Shown: in pieces, positions 33,857 to 48,800 of the stretch
How positions within the stretch are numbered: the stretch's first letter is position 1
Layout of the letters: each line of letters begins with the position of its first letter
Assembly: GCA_023512835.1 (NCBI GenBank)
Contig: CM042090.1
Span: 5,363,826-5,427,825 of the forward strand
Length of the DNA: 64,000 nt
Direction: 5' to 3'
From: Taxillus chinensis
Taxonomy: Eukaryota; Streptophyta; Magnoliopsida; Santalales; Loranthaceae
Translations under genes and position numbers: made by a program
Notes under the pieces: generated by a model
Told to the model about the DNA's origin: nothing
Databases searched by the model: none
What the model saw: the letters and a program-made list of their open reading frames with translations, nothing else

Positions 33857-36800
33857 GTAAACTCATTTCATTAATGTTTTATGTCGGATTTGATCTTTCG
33901 TTGCTTGGTGTTTTTATCGTTGTCGGATCATTTCAGGTTTCTGTTTGATCTTTGAAATGGGAATTTGAGATATCATGGACCAAATGGCCACTTAAACATG
34001 TAGACCTTGATTTGTGTTTTCTGTAGTTCTCTGATGCGTGATATCCTTGTAATTATGTATTGCTGTCTCAGAAACCTGTTACAAAAGATTAGGGCAGGAT
34101 TGTGGACTGCCTTCTATCCGTTGGAATCTCATCTTCCATATGGAGAAACCATCTAGTTGGTGTACGTTCGAAAGTTGCAACGTTACAAGGTAATTACATA
34201 CATACATATAAACACATATACATACATACATATATAAAATTGTTGCATTTTTTAAAAACTTTTGCTTGCATTCTTTATTATGTTTTTCCTTATGAATTTC
34301 TTGCTTGTCGAAAGAGTGAGTAATTGTATAAATGGTTAGTTTAATGGGCTTCCCTAGGCATTCAAATGGGAAAATAAGTAGTACTTGTTGAGAAATTATC
34401 ACACCTGCGATTTACTGGTGTCTAATTTACTGGTGTCTAATTTTTATAAAATGCCACACATTAGTGGCACGCCTAACTTCATATGACAGTTTCTTGCAGA
34501 TTTTCAACAGTTCCAGAATTATCGGACAAATCATATCGTGCAGCTGAGCTTCTATCTTTCATTGAATCTGCATCTGACAAAATTAAAGGTATTAGCTATG
34601 CTTTACTACTAGTCGGTCTATACGATAGAGCTTTCTTTTTTTTACAAAATTCTATTCACCCTTGTGTCTTAACTACTATTTGAGATCTTGTTTCACACAT
34701 GATACATATTTGTTTAGTGTAAAATCCTATAATTCTATATATGCTAGACAATCACTCTAAACCACTGTCTTCGCTCTCTCTTGATTTTATTATGTGTTTT
34801 AAGCTGTCATCCATCCCTTTCTAGTGCGACTAAGAAAAATTTGTTTTATTTGTATTTCCTTCCTGTTTTATTAATTTGTCTAGTATCTGTCTTTTGACTT
34901 GGAAAGATGGGTTCTTCCAATTTATCCTTGATGCCCGTTTTGTTTTCCTGGGAAATGGTGCTCTATATAGTTATTATTGCTTTTTAGCTCACTTTAGAAT
35001 TCCAAAATGGTACAATGAGTAGTTATTCAGGCAACCTCCATGCCATTGCAAATGGGGGTGTTAATCTGCTTAGATAAATAATGATCTTTTGCTCATCAGA
35101 CTCGGTGAGGTAGGTTTATTCACATTCATCCTTGAAACTTATCTAGCATGCTTAGAACATACAATTTCCTATGATGCATGCTCAATCTTCTCTTTTTTTT
35201 TTCTCTCTTTCTTTTTCTTATCCCATTTATCTAGTTTCGTTCTTGTTATTCCCCTACCAGTTATTGTGTATCTAGTATTTGAGGCTTTATGAATCCTATT
35301 TTACACTTATGTATAATTTAGAAATTGTTGCAAGTTTTCTATATAATATCTCAAGCAGTTATTCAGGCAACCCCCTTGCCATGTTGGTGGGGATGTTGAT
35401 AGGTTTGGAAAGTAAGTTGTCTTTTGCTCTTCTGACTTGTTGAGGTGGGTTCATTTGCATCCATCATTGAAGTTTGTCTTGTAAGCTTAAGTTGCTTGAT
35501 TTTTCTCCTATTTTACTGTCATCATCTTTTTTCCCCCTTAAATCAATTAGCTGTTAAAAACTTTTTATATCATATGTTAAACTCTTGTACCTTTCTAAGA
35601 TTGTTGTTAATATCTAATTATTATTTCAAGCAAACATTCAGTCAGTCTCCAATCTCCATGCCATGGCAATGGAGTGATAGTTTTCTTGTAATGTAAATTT
35701 TGTTGCTCTTCAGACTTGTTGAGGTGGGTTTCGCATCATCTTTGATGCTAGTCTGGTACTCTTTTCCCCTGGCCTTTTGGTTGATCTTAAAGAAATCCTA
35801 TATTACCATTATATTCAATTTAGAAAATTGTTGTGGTCATGGGTTTCTTAATAATCCATTCTTATCCCCTAAAGAAGGGATTTTTAATAATCCATTGAGC
35901 ATTTATTCTGGAAACCTCTGTGCCATGGCAATAGGGTGATTGACCTTCTCAGAAAATATCTATTTTTTGTATCTGGTGATGTGGAATGGTGGGTTTTATC
36001 ATTTAAGCTTGCCTGGTGTGCTTGATAGCAGTTTTTCCTCTCTTGCACCTTTTATTTTTTTTAATTTTCAATTTGATTGGTCATCATCTTCCTCACTTCA
36101 AGTGTTGTCAATCAGACTATTCAATATGTTATAGACCCTACCATACTCATGTAGTGTTCAAAGCATAGTTCTCAAAGCATTGCCTCTGTGGCAACATGGT
36201 GATCACCTCACCCAGGTGATAGCCTATGCGAGTTTTTTTAATTTTCAAAAGCAAGGCCCAAATGGGACCATTTTGGTCTTGTTTTTAATTTTTTTAAATG
36301 AAAGTCATGTCGACTCTTCGTTGCTTTGGCTTCCCCTTCGTTCAACCCATCGGAAGGCATAAGCTAGGATTCATCGCTGGCGCCCTCTACCTCTTTGTTG
36401 GTTTCTGCTATTGCTGTCGTTGGTGCCCACTCCAACGATTAAGAATGCAATTGCTCATGCCCTGCCTCCCTCTCCAGTGGTGATCATGGTTTGCAATATC
36501 GGCCGAGATGTCCGTATTTTGGCCATTTCAATTAGGTATTGTAAGGTGTCGATACAAGATCCAAGAATGAGATGGCGATACAAGATCCAAGAATGAGATG
36601 GCAATAGGGCATAACGCGTTCATCTCGGCCAGATTTTCAGCCGATATGCCATGTCTTGTCTCGGGACAGTGTACTCGTCATCTCTCGGATGATATTTGGA
36701 CATTGAATCGTGAAACGCTCGACTTGTGAGAGGCACAAACTCAAACGCTTTGTCGTAAAAGGCACATCGACGCAAACTTAGAGGACACCAATGCTTCTCT

Positions 36801-39800
36801 CTAATTGACACCTTCTTTTCTCCTTCTTCTTTTCTTTTTAAGCTTTCCTGTCGACCATTCTATCCAATCGACCCTTCTCTCCAAGAGACTTTTGCGGATT
36901 TTCGGATCTCTAATTGTCTGTTGCCGCTGCTCATTGCCGAGTGTTGACGCTACCGATGTCGACACCCTCATCCGACGCTTCTTGTCTAATTGTCCGTATT
37001 AATTAATATTTGTTAGTATAATTTTTTTATTTAATTTATTGATAAATAATAACTAAATATGTATATTAATTATTAAATATATGTTTAATAATTATTAAAA
37101 ATTAATATGTAATAATTAATAATACATGAAATATAATTACTAATATGATTAGTTATTTTATTTTATGAATTAATTAGATAATTAAAAATTTAACTTTAAA
37201 TTATAATTTTAAATGCATTTAGTTAATTTAATTATTATGTATTATTAAATTAATATCAAGTGTTATTTTTATTTATAATTTTACATCCTAATTTATAATT
37301 ACTACAAGTTATTTTTAATATTACTTAATTATGATATTTTTATATTTATTTTCTTAAATTAATTAGTATAACTTATGTATAAAGAAACATTAATTTTATA
37401 TTAATTATTAATTAATTTATATATTAATTCTTAGTACATTAATTGATAATTAATAATTAATTAGTATATTTATTGTACAAGTAGCATTAATTAATATATT
37501 TATTGATAACTAATTATGTATATTAATTATTAAGTATACCTTTAATAGATATAAAAAATTAATAATTACTATGTAATAATGCCCTAAGATTAATTTGTAA
37601 TTATAATCTAATAAAAATAATTAATAATACACGAAATAATATAATTTAGAGTAATTAGTTTTAATTATTAATAATGATAAGTGTACTATAAATAAATTTA
37701 TTAATATTATTAGTTATTTTATTTTATAAATCATTTAGTTAATCTAAAATTGAACTTTAAATTATAGTTTTTAACGCATTTAGTTAATTTAATTAATTAT
37801 ATATTATTATATTTATTTTTATGTCTATTAATTTACATTTTATATTTTATTTTTATATTAAAATATTATTAATATAAATTAATTAGTATAAAAATGATAT
37901 TAATTATTAAATTATTATATTTCTATAAATTAATTTGATCAATAATTATAATGTTTTTTTTATTTTAGGATGTCAAATAAGCTATCAGATATTGATTGGG
38001 AACATGGTACAATTGTCTCACAAGTTAAAATTTTTTTGATGCAATTATTGTTTTAAAGTGGTTAGTGGAGGGATCTCACGTTTGAAACAACATCTTGCTG
38101 GTGTACATGGTGAGGAGGCGGTGTGTGAAAAATGTCCTAAAGAGATTGCACAAATGATGAAAAAAGCTCTTTCAGATGATACATAGATGAGGGAGTCTAA
38201 AAAAAAAAAGAACAACTCCTAAATAGATTACAAGATGAGGCGGACTTTGAGCGTCAATCTCGACATTACATTGATGATTATGATAAATTTGATGGTGATG
38301 ATTATTTGGGAGATGAAATGTCTAGACAAGAGCAGGAACAATTGAGATATACTATGCAGCAAAGTCGAAGAATTGTGTTTGATGAATATGAGGCTTGCAT
38401 GCATTCTACATTTGATATTGTTGGTCGTCACTTTTGACCTACACAATTTGGTGATGGTCCTTCTCATGGTGGTCTTTGTGCCCCACGGTCGCCACCTTCT
38501 CGTAATTTCAGCAAATGAGATCCACATAGGATGTCAGGTCCCGAATTAAGATGTATTGATCCCTACATGTGTAGCCCACAAGATGTCAAGCAGAAAAAGT
38601 TGAGGAATCCTTTTTTTAAAGAGAAAGCAAAGAAAATGGGTAAGGCAATATCAATTTTTTTTTACTTCAATGTAATATCATTTAATGCAGCAGACAACAA
38701 CCCTTACTATTAGGCGATGATAGATACCATAACTAAATGTGGGCTAGGAGTGGTTGGTCTTACTAGATGTCAAATTGCAGGGGTTTTTCTAAATGAAAAA
38801 GTTGAAGAGTTGAAAAACTATATGGAGTCTATGAAGAGAAAGTTGCCTGAATATGGGTGCAAAATTATGTGCGATGGGTGGTCAACACAAACATTTTATT
38901 ACTAACTTTATGGCTTATTGTGATTGTGAAATGATCTTTCATAAATCTGTTAACAATATTAATGCAGGATCAAAAATAACTGACTATCTTTATAGGCTTA
39001 TGGACAAGGTAGTGGAGGAGGTAGGTAAGTAATGTATTGTTCAAGTTGTTATAATGAAGCTTCGTATAAGACAGCTTGCCTTAAATTGATGTAGAAGAGA
39101 AAACACTTATTTTGGTCTTCATGCGCTACTCATTGCATTGATTTGATGCTAGAGGATATTGGAAAAATTAATAAAGTAAAGGCAGTGATTGCGGATGCTC
39201 GAACGATCACAAGCTTTATATATAATAGTGATACCCTCATTAACCTAATGAGGACTTTCACGAAGGATAGAGAAATCCTTAGGCCGGGGATCACACATTT
39301 TGCCACCGAATACATAGCTATTGAAAGCCTATTGAGACATCAACATGCTTTAAAGAGATGTTTTCATCACGTGAGTGACAAGAGATATTATACTCACATA
39401 ACCGTAACAGAAGGGAGTTGAGAACGGAGGTATCTATCCTTATTCTTACTGAACAATATTAGAAACGAGCTGAGATTATTTTTGCTGCAATAGAGTCACT
39501 TATTAAGTTTCTCAAAGTTGTTATCAGGATAAAAAATCAATTTTGGTTATCTACAATTGTATGGATAGAGCAAAGTTAGTAATCAAGGTCTTTTGCAAAT
39601 TTTAGAAAATAATTTGGTAAATTATTGACCAGAGATAGGAGACTCAGCTGCACACGGACGTAGGTAAATTATTTAAATCGTATAAATATATATGAAATTT
39701 ATGAATTTCAACTAATGTATTTTTAAATATTTTCTTATATTATTATAACATACTTTTTAAATCTGGCATGTCAATACGATAACAACTTTGAAGAGGATGA

Positions 39801-42800
39801 AGAAGTTAGAAGGGGACTAAAAGCTGTAATTAAACGTCTTGAGCCCGATATACTGATACAAAAAAAAATTAAATGAAGTGAGTATCATCAATACATTTAT
39901 TAAAAAATAATAAATAATTTTAATGCATTCATTTAAAGGTAATAATGATATTTTAATTGCATGTAAAAATCTTTAAAGGCAAGAGGTGAATTTGGAGAAG
40001 CTTTAACTAAAAAATCAAGAATTACTTGTCTTTCAGGTTTGAAATTAATAAGACAATTGAGGGTAACCATGGTTCGAAAATATGGGCTAAGGCGGTGCCT
40101 CAAGGTGCCGTCTCACCTACCTCGCTCTCAAACCGCGTGGAGGCCTCGCCTCGAAACCCATATCAGCCGCCGCTTGCCTCAGACGGGTGAGGCGGCCTAA
40201 GGCAGGCCATTCCACTTCCTCGTCCCGTATGCGGGATGAGGCGCCCGCGTTGACGCCAAACTACCGACGACGACGTGACGCCAATCGATTGACGATGGAC
40301 GACCTCCTTCGATGCCAGATTGTCGACGATGATGCGACGCCAAACGATCGACGATGAACAACCTCCTTTGACGTCAGACTGTCAACAACAAAGTAAAGCT
40401 AGACGATTGACGCCGAACAACCTCCTTCGACCTCGCGACCTCCCTTCCTCCATTGATCATCAACGTTTGCTCTCGTTTTGATTGCTCGTGACCTTTTGTT
40501 TCGATGTATAGTAGACCTCTTGTTTGCTCGAGATATTATTATAAGTTAAGATAGTAAATCATATATATATTTTACTAATTATTATATATAATTATAATTA
40601 TTTTTTTTATATATAGTTATATATATTATTATAATTAAAATTATAAAAATTTATTAAATGTTAAAGTGAATAAGGTATAAGGTGAGTAACAAACAGTCTA
40701 TAATTAAATTTATTTTAAATTCCAATTATATTTTTTTGATGCAATTTATTGTTGTGCAATAGCAAATAATCAAAGAAGAGATTTTACTTGAAAATATGAC
40801 AAATAATATGAAAGTATGAGACTTTATTTTATAATTGTAATATAATTTTATTATTTTAAAATTAAGTTTGCATAAATTTTATTTTATTTTATATATTTTG
40901 TATATTTTAAAAAAATTATCATGGACAGTTGAGGCGTCCGCCTCAGCGTACGTCATTCAATCCGTACCGTACCACATTTCGTATTTTTGAACCTTGAGAG
41001 TAACTATTTTTATTGTAAATGCATAAAGTTTTTTAAATATAAAACTAATGCATTATGCCTAAATTGTGTTTGTAGTTGAATAGTGGTATAATTACGGGAA
41101 ATTTGCTTCAAATCTGAGAAAAATTACAATTAAAGTACTTAACCTGACATATTCTTCATCGGGCCGTGAAAGAAAGTGGAGCACATTCGCTTTAATTCAT
41201 ACCAAAATTTGAAATCGCTTCGCTATGAAGAAGTTAGAGTAGCTTGTGTATGTGCATTATAATTTGTGTCTAATAAACCTCTTGAGTAGGAATGATGATA
41301 ATGATTATTACAATCCAATTGACTTAAACCATATCTTTAATGATGAAGATATATTGGATGAATGTATTCGAGAGTTAAAACAACCATTGTTAAGTTCTAT
41401 TGATGATGGTTACAGGATGACATGCAGGAGTTGAGTAGAGGTGATGAATATGGGGAGGACATTAATATAAGTAGGTGAGCACATCAGACAAGGGATTCAC
41501 AAGCAAGTCATGGAAAAGAGATTGATATAAGAAACTCGGAAGAGAAAAATTCCAGGAATGATAATGAATCAAATGACAGTGGAGGCGAAAGTGGGGGTTT
41601 TAGTGGCGGTGGTTGTGGATATGATTGCCATAGTGGTGGCTATGATGAAGGTGAGGAGGATGACAATTATGGTGGAGGTGTGATGATTATGAAGAATTGA
41701 CTCAAGTAGAAACCCAGATATGGCAAAAAGGGCATGATGACTTCATTGCCACATAAGATGCAAATCATGGATCAAGAAGACTATTAGAATAGGACCTTGA
41801 TCCATTAGAAGCAAAGCAAAGGTATTGTGATCCGATAGTTAATTATCCAAGTCAAGACAATGATTCAATTGATTATGTATACGAGGAAGTTTTACAGAGG
41901 CGACAAAGGCAAGTTGGCCAACCAGTTACCATAGGTCCTATGCTTCATGTTCAAATGGGTCGCATGAATTTGGAACATGGGAGATCATCATCATCACCCC
42001 CATTGCGAAGATCTTATAGTCATAGTAGTGCGACTTTTGGTAAAGCTCATCGAGATCCTCACCATGGCCATCCTAGAACTGGTGGTTACTATGGTTGGGA
42101 TATACATCATCACCCTAGTAGTAGTGGTGGTAGTTATGGATATCTCAATTAAATCCTAAGTGGACCAATAGCTCAAATTGATGGAGGTTATAGCTCGAGT
42201 AGCAGTGGTACACAAAGTTCTAATGATAGCTCTTCACAAGATACTGGTCAAAGATTCTCTTTCGTATTCTTCTTTGGACCTCAATATTATTTCCATCCAT
42301 ATGAAAAAGGAGAAAAATTTCAACATCATCATCACTCCACATATCATTACAAAGAATGTTTACTTATTCTATTGTTAAATAAATATTATAAAAGTTAAAT
42401 GTCAATAAAAATTTCATATGTTATATTATAAATCATGAAAATATAATAATATATTTATTTTAATGTTTTAATAATGCGCTCGTGCTTTTTTTAATATAAT
42501 AACTCATATTATGTTATTTAAATTATATATTTATATTATTTAATAATTCGAATGTGATTGTCTGATTTTTTTAAAATAATTGAACATTATTTTATGCCCA
42601 AAGCTGCATCTCACTCCAGATGTAACGTGACGTCTATGACCGCGATACGATAGCTTTTGCGATCACAACGTGATAACTTCCACGACCGCAACTGCAAACC
42701 ATGGTGGTGATTTGTAAGCAAGTATGTATTATTGTATTTTAAATTTTAAATTCTTGTTTTTCTCTTCTCATCTAGACCACCTAGCCACTACCTAAGCATC

Positions 42801-45800
42801 TCCTCGCCTAGCTGGACCCTCCAATGCCTAGGTCATCAGGTTGCTTTGAGAACTATGATTCAAAAATTGCTGTGCCTACAAAGCACAATGAGCTGTTAAT
42901 TTATGCAGCCTTCATGCTATGGCAATGTGGGTGTTAGTTTGCTCGAAAATTAGTTTATCTTTTACTCTTTGAACTTATGAGGTTGGTTTATTCACACCCT
43001 TCTTTGAAGCCTGTTAAGTATGCCTAAGAACATTTTTTGTTCTTCACTGTATTATGTTTCTCTATGTTTTACTAGAATTTGTTTTTTTTTTTTTTTTTTG
43101 TGAATCATACTGTTAAAACTCAGTACATTCCGTGTGCGATGCTTTTTACCATTTAAAAATGGCTTTAAATATGTAATTGTTACATCCCTTGTACATTCAG
43201 GCAACTTCCTTGTCCGCTCAGAAAGTAAAATACCTTTGACCCTCAGACTTTGTGAGGTTGTGTTTATTCTCATCTATCTTTGAAGCTAGGCTAGAATTCT
43301 TAAGCATATGTTGTTTTCTTTGTAGTATGTTCCACATTCTTGACTTCTGTTTTCACTAGAGTTCTCCCTCTCTATCAACTGTTTTAAACTGGTCCTAACC
43401 TCTTATAATATGCATTTGTACTATTTAGAAAATGCTGTGAATTTCTAGATGGTATATGTTGAGCAGACACTCAGGCAACGCCAGTGCCTCGGCAATAAAG
43501 GTGTTGACTTGGTCATAAATAAACTTTTTTTTGTCTAATTTTCTTAGGTACATTTCATGTTTATTGCTTTGTATTGTATATTCATCTTCTTTATATTTCA
43601 TTTTTTTGACTACCTTTGTCCTTTTCCCTCCTTTTGTTATCCTGAACTGAAGTATCCACCAATTAAAAACTTAATAAATCCTATCATACATGTAAAATTT
43701 GTTGTCGATTTTGTACTTAATAATGTATAATATATATGTATATATCTTATATGATGGGCGCTAAGGATTTCTATTACTTTTTATCCTTTTCTATTCTTTG
43801 TAGAACAGTCTCGTACATGGGGAGAATAACACAGTTTTATTTTTTGAATCTAGTTTGTCATTTTCACTGATCCATTCAACATATTATTCTCTTAGTCCTT
43901 GAAGTTAACGTCATGTAACTTCTTTGCCAATAGAATGGTATATTGATGTATTCAAAGATAGTATTTATTTGCATCTAATTAATATATATTTTACTGCTCT
44001 TTTATTTTTCTCCTTCAATATTTATTTGGCCTAATAATTCTTTTGTTGATTTATGGGGTGAGCTTGTGGCTTTTGTTACAAACAGCTAGCTCTGGTATTG
44101 AATTTATATTTACAAATGTATTTTATTTATTATGATCTTATGCCTATGTAAGTTGTATCACTATTATATAGACGAAAATAGCTCTTACGCTAATTAATTA
44201 TTTTTAAATCTTATTTGTTTGTTTGTTTGTTTTTCTTCCATATTTTTGATTGAATGTTTCATAGAGGTAAAATATTTATGCTGCATTTTTGCATAGTTTT
44301 TTTTTTAAATAAAAAAGACTAATTTTATTACGGCCTCTAAGTGACAAAAAGTTGCCAAACTCCGCTTGCAACAAGGGGATCAAATATGTTACCTAAGGGA
44401 TGTTATAACAGACCACATTTAATAATAAAGCCTGCACCTCCCTTTTCATATGCAGAACACCCTTTTTAGAGTTTTTAAACATTCAACGGTTGTGTTCCCT
44501 CCAAATTGGCTAAGAAATCACTATAGGGACCCAATGTAGCAACTACTTGGTTTGCCATCTCGTTCATATTCCACTCCATGCCTAAATTTCAGGTCATTGC
44601 GGAAACAAAACTTCATACTTGAGTCACCCAACTGCAATGAAAAAGGAGATGTTCAATTTGTTCACCAACACACTTGTACATTGAACGCGGAGTCACAATA
44701 GGTAGTTCTCTTTGTTGAAGCTTCTGCATGGCTAGAATTTTGCCTCCTGGCAAAAAAGGCTACGTAAGAAAAGACTTTAGCCCTCCAAATGTAACACATC
44801 CATTGGCCATCAAATGCTATTATGGAGTCCCAACCATGATGGGTCATAAAATATTTCTTTACAGAGAGCAAGCTTTCCAAGTCATTGTATTTGTTTGATT
44901 ACATTCTAGGGAGCTTTTATACAATTTCTCAAAAAAGGCTACCAAAATTTTCACTTCCCGTTCTTAGAAATTTCTAATAAGGGTAACATCCAAGGCTTCT
45001 CCTACCCCGACACACTGAGATTGGCTTGCTTTTCATAATAGCAACCCCATAAACTGTCGAGTGGTTCTTCCCTAGTGGTCCACCACCACATTAAACTTAG
45101 TCTCAAAAAGAAAGAGGTACCCTCCACTAGTTTCCAATCCACGAATCTCAAGAAAGCTTCTCAATTTGCCTCCACCCCTTGAGGGAACCTCATCTAGCTT
45201 GATTTCCACCCGAATTGTTCTACCGAAAAATGGAAGCAACGATGAGGTGCTAAAAGCTCTCCTCCATCAAAGACTACCACTTCCACTTAGCTAATAACGC
45301 TTCATTAAAGGCTCAGAGATTTCACCCTCAAACTTTCAATCTCCAACAGTCATTGATTTTTGGTCCACTTGACCAAATGAGAAATTTAAAAACTTCATTG
45401 GTCCTCCCCCATAAGAACGGATACTACATTCTCTCCAACTTATGAGCCACTGAGGTAGGAATGTGGAATAGTGAGAGAAAGTATACTTGGAGAGGCTCTT
45501 TTCAGCTTGCAACCTTTGCTCAAAACATGCCACCACGGGTCCTAAAGTGCTTTTAACCTTGCCAGGGCCCCAAGTGGCTACCCCAAGTAGGTTGTAGGCA
45601 ATATTCCTCGTTTTTATGAGGAAAATCCGGTCATAGTTCTTAAAATGTAGGCACACCCAAGGCGCCAAAGGGTCCTGGGGCTTAAATGCAAAACACAAAG
45701 CAAAAACGCACTATGTATCATATATATATATATATATGTATAAACCACACATTTTTTAATTTTTTCATATAATGAAATTAAATATTCCTATCAATATAAT

Positions 45801-48800
45801 GGGTAGTAAGTTGCTATAGAAACTCAAGTAGCAATTTATTCTCCAAATTTATACGAAATGAAAATTAAATAGTTGACAAGAAATATTTTTTTTGAATAGA
45901 TTAACATAGAAAAGAAGCAAAGTTAAAACAATGGTAGACTTAAATAAAACATTTGGAAGTGGATGTCGAAGCATGAGACAAGAAGAAAAAGAAGAGATAG
46001 AATATGTATACAAAAGCTTATAGGATATATGTAAAAAACTTATGCATCAAAAGAATAGAAAAAAACAATGATAGCAACACTTGCCTGTGGTGATGATGGC
46101 TAATGGACTACCTGTTGAAGCGGAGAGGGAGGGAGATAGGGTTGGCGGCAATTGGAGGGATTGTTGATGGCAGTATTGTTGAAGAGAGAGGACTGGGATT
46201 TAACAGAGGGAGCTCAACAGATCTATTGAAGGGGAGAGACGATTAAGCTGATATACACTGGGGAAGGCAGAAGTGACCGATGCAAGTTGATATCCATGTC
46301 AGGGCTAGCAGGTCACAAGATTGATAAGGTCTGTTGTCGACACAAGCCCATGACTCGATCTCTTCACCGAAAATTGGGAATTAGGGACCAGGAACGTTTT
46401 TTTTTGGACAGAAGTTTGATGAGGGAGGCCATTGCTGCAAGCCTGCAACTCAAAATATTCTCTCATACGGTGCTGTTTTGGTACAAAATTCCCATTTTAA
46501 AAAAAGGGCTTCAGGTAGCACAAGTGCATGCATCATGGCACCTGTGTCTGACCTGTAGTGTAGCCAAAGTGCCAATAAGTGCTCGCCTGTTCAACGTCAC
46601 TGGCCTTTTTCTGGGCAAGGAAAAATCTGTGTGCCTTTCCTTGCCCTGCACTTGGCACTCTTTTAATAACTATGGATTTGTTCTCTTCCTTTTGACTTCC
46701 AACAGAGGTTTTAATCTACTAGTAAATGGGAATTGGATAATCTTTGTGTCTATGTTGTTTGAGATGGTAGTTCTTGTGTTGTGTAAGCTAGTTTCGTATA
46801 TGTATCTTTTGAATAATTGTTGATTTGTTTTCTGTTTAAATATTTAATGAAAAGCTGTTTTCTTAATTCACTCATCTGCTTCTGTATGAAAGAACCGTCT
46901 TATATGATCTAAATGTCAATAAATTTCTGTTTTGTTTACCTCACTTTATCTTTCTCTGTTGTGTAATAACTCTTCTTAAATAAATTTGCAGGCCCTTCTC
47001 ATTGTTGGCTGAATAAGAATGAAAAAGGCTGGGGAAATTGCATGAAAAATGGATTCTTATTGGTTAATGCTAGCTTGGCCAGCGATGATTCTTTATCATT
47101 GAACTCTGACATTGTAGAAATTTTTGAGAAAGTAAAGTTAATTCAGCAGAGGTGTGAATTTATATACTCACTTCTTTTATTGTTGCAAATTATGTGTGAT
47201 TAAAATGTTGAAATTTATATTGAGATGCAGATTGCATTATGAATCTTTTTGTTCCCACAGGTATCCTCTCGTCCAAGTACTTGGTTTTGTGTCTGGGAAT
47301 TCAGTTTGCTCAAGTACTAATCAAAATCGTATAGTTCAGCTAATCTTGAATGAATACATTACATTTCCAATCCTATTGTCAAACCAAATATTCTCTGAGG
47401 TGAGGGTTTGTGTTTTATGTTAGTTTATTTTTATCTCAGCAAGAAAATATAATTTTAAGATTGATATTTTACTTTATACTATTATAGTACTTAATTTATG
47501 TTTATAATATTTTTTGTTAAAGTAGCATTTGCAGCTGAAAGTAATTTTTTTGTCTATAGACCAGCTTGTCATCCATAAATGTGCATAAACTAGAGGTTGC
47601 AGTAAAATATGATGGAACAGCTTAAATGATTTGAAATAACTGAAATCATTTTCTAGATGGCTTTATGGGTACTGCTGCACAACTGTATCCCTATTTATTT
47701 TTATCTTTTCATCTCCTAAAAAATGCATACTATTTGTTAGGTAACAGATGGGGTATGTTTTATTGTATTCAAAGAATTTGGAAGCCCCCAACATTGTTAT
47801 GAGAGCTCTATTGACCTCGCAATTTTGCACAATGGTGAGCCATGTTTTTACTTGTGCTTTTGAGCTTTTTCAATTTTGTATCTTTACAGAGTGTGATCTT
47901 TTATTTCTTTCATTTATATTTCCCATTAGCAAATCTTCTCAACAACTATTTGAATTAAGGTTGTAAATGAATCAGTTAAATAGTAAGATATTCGAATGTG
48001 TTCATTAATATTTATTAACAAACCTAATCACATATGAGTCAAATTCGGGGTTGATTTGGATCTGCAAGCATTGATAAAAATTTGCCTTCATTTTCATTTA
48101 CTGATGAATTTTTTATCTCTCTATCTGGTTTATTAGCTTACTGCCTGAGATGATTGCACAATTTTTTGGCGGTGGAACTAATATAAGAAATTAAGTTGAT
48201 TCCCATCTATAATGCCATTTTCAATCCGATGGTTGGCCAATGTTGCTTTCTGTTAACCACCATTTTCCATTGTTGTTGATCAGTGTTTAAAGCCATTAAT
48301 GGCCCAGATCTGTCCAGCAACTGCGTCTTTCATAGCTCATTTCTAGACCTTATTTTTTAATTTAATAAAATTATGTCGGTATTTTAAAATAAGGTCAATC
48401 TAGACTTGTAGCATTTTATTTTTCGGCCTATTCCATGGTTCAACCAAACACGGGAGCCAAAATTCCATAATTCACCTTCCTATTGGTTCCTACTATACTA
48501 TCATTCACATGTGCGAAGTGCAACATACTTGAAGCGCCATGTTATATCAAGTTCAAGTTATAACTTTGATGCAATGGTTTTAAATGATATCAGATGTTGT
48601 ACACTTCTTGCCGCTTTGTAATCTAAGAGTGAAGATTCTATTGATGGTGTTTGTTTGCAGCCATTGAAGAGTTAAGTGTGCAAAAGCATGTAGATTCCAG
48701 ATTGACCTATAAGTTTGAAGGTACTGGATCCAAGCTGAATGAAGTGTTTAAGGAGCCATTAATTTGCTCTTCCTTACGGAATTTACTTATTTACTTTCCA

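Larger units (their letters stand above)
36485..42703 (+). mobile_element. hAT transposon (6.2 kb) with perfect 8-bp target duplication
   Basis: Ends CATGGTTTGCA and TGCAAACCATG are flanked on both sides by GTGGTGAT (36,477-36,484 and 42,704-42,711), a perfect 8-bp duplication as expected for hAT. Inside the left end a 26-bp segment is directly duplicated (about 36,551-36,602). AT-rich DNA (37,010-37,960) precedes a decayed transposase. A MITE (40,068-40,996) has inserted into the transposase. Confidence 0.85.
36164..42857. mobile_element. hAT-type MITE (CATAGTTCTCAAAGCA ends) split by a larger hAT element
   Basis: Left end CATAGTTCTCAAAGCA and its complement at the right end (TGCTTTGAGAACTATG) are flanked by GTTCAAAG and ATTCAAAA (6 of 8 match). 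Its own sequence is only about 0.47 kb (36,164-36,484 and 42,712-42,857); the rest is the nested hAT element. It interrupts the tandem array in intron 3. Confidence 0.65.

Noticed and set aside
35089..36596. Several hydrophobic frames of 60-83 codons in intron 3
   Set aside because: They follow the T-rich degenerate tandem units and a MITE arm; no homology between frames and no start context.
41940..42152. His/Gly/Ser-rich 70-codon frame as a separate gene
   Set aside because: It is the decayed tail of the hAT transposase region, inside the hAT ends.
46287..46823. 178-codon frame in intron 3
   Set aside because: It starts inside a MITE and runs past its right end into plain intron; no domain.
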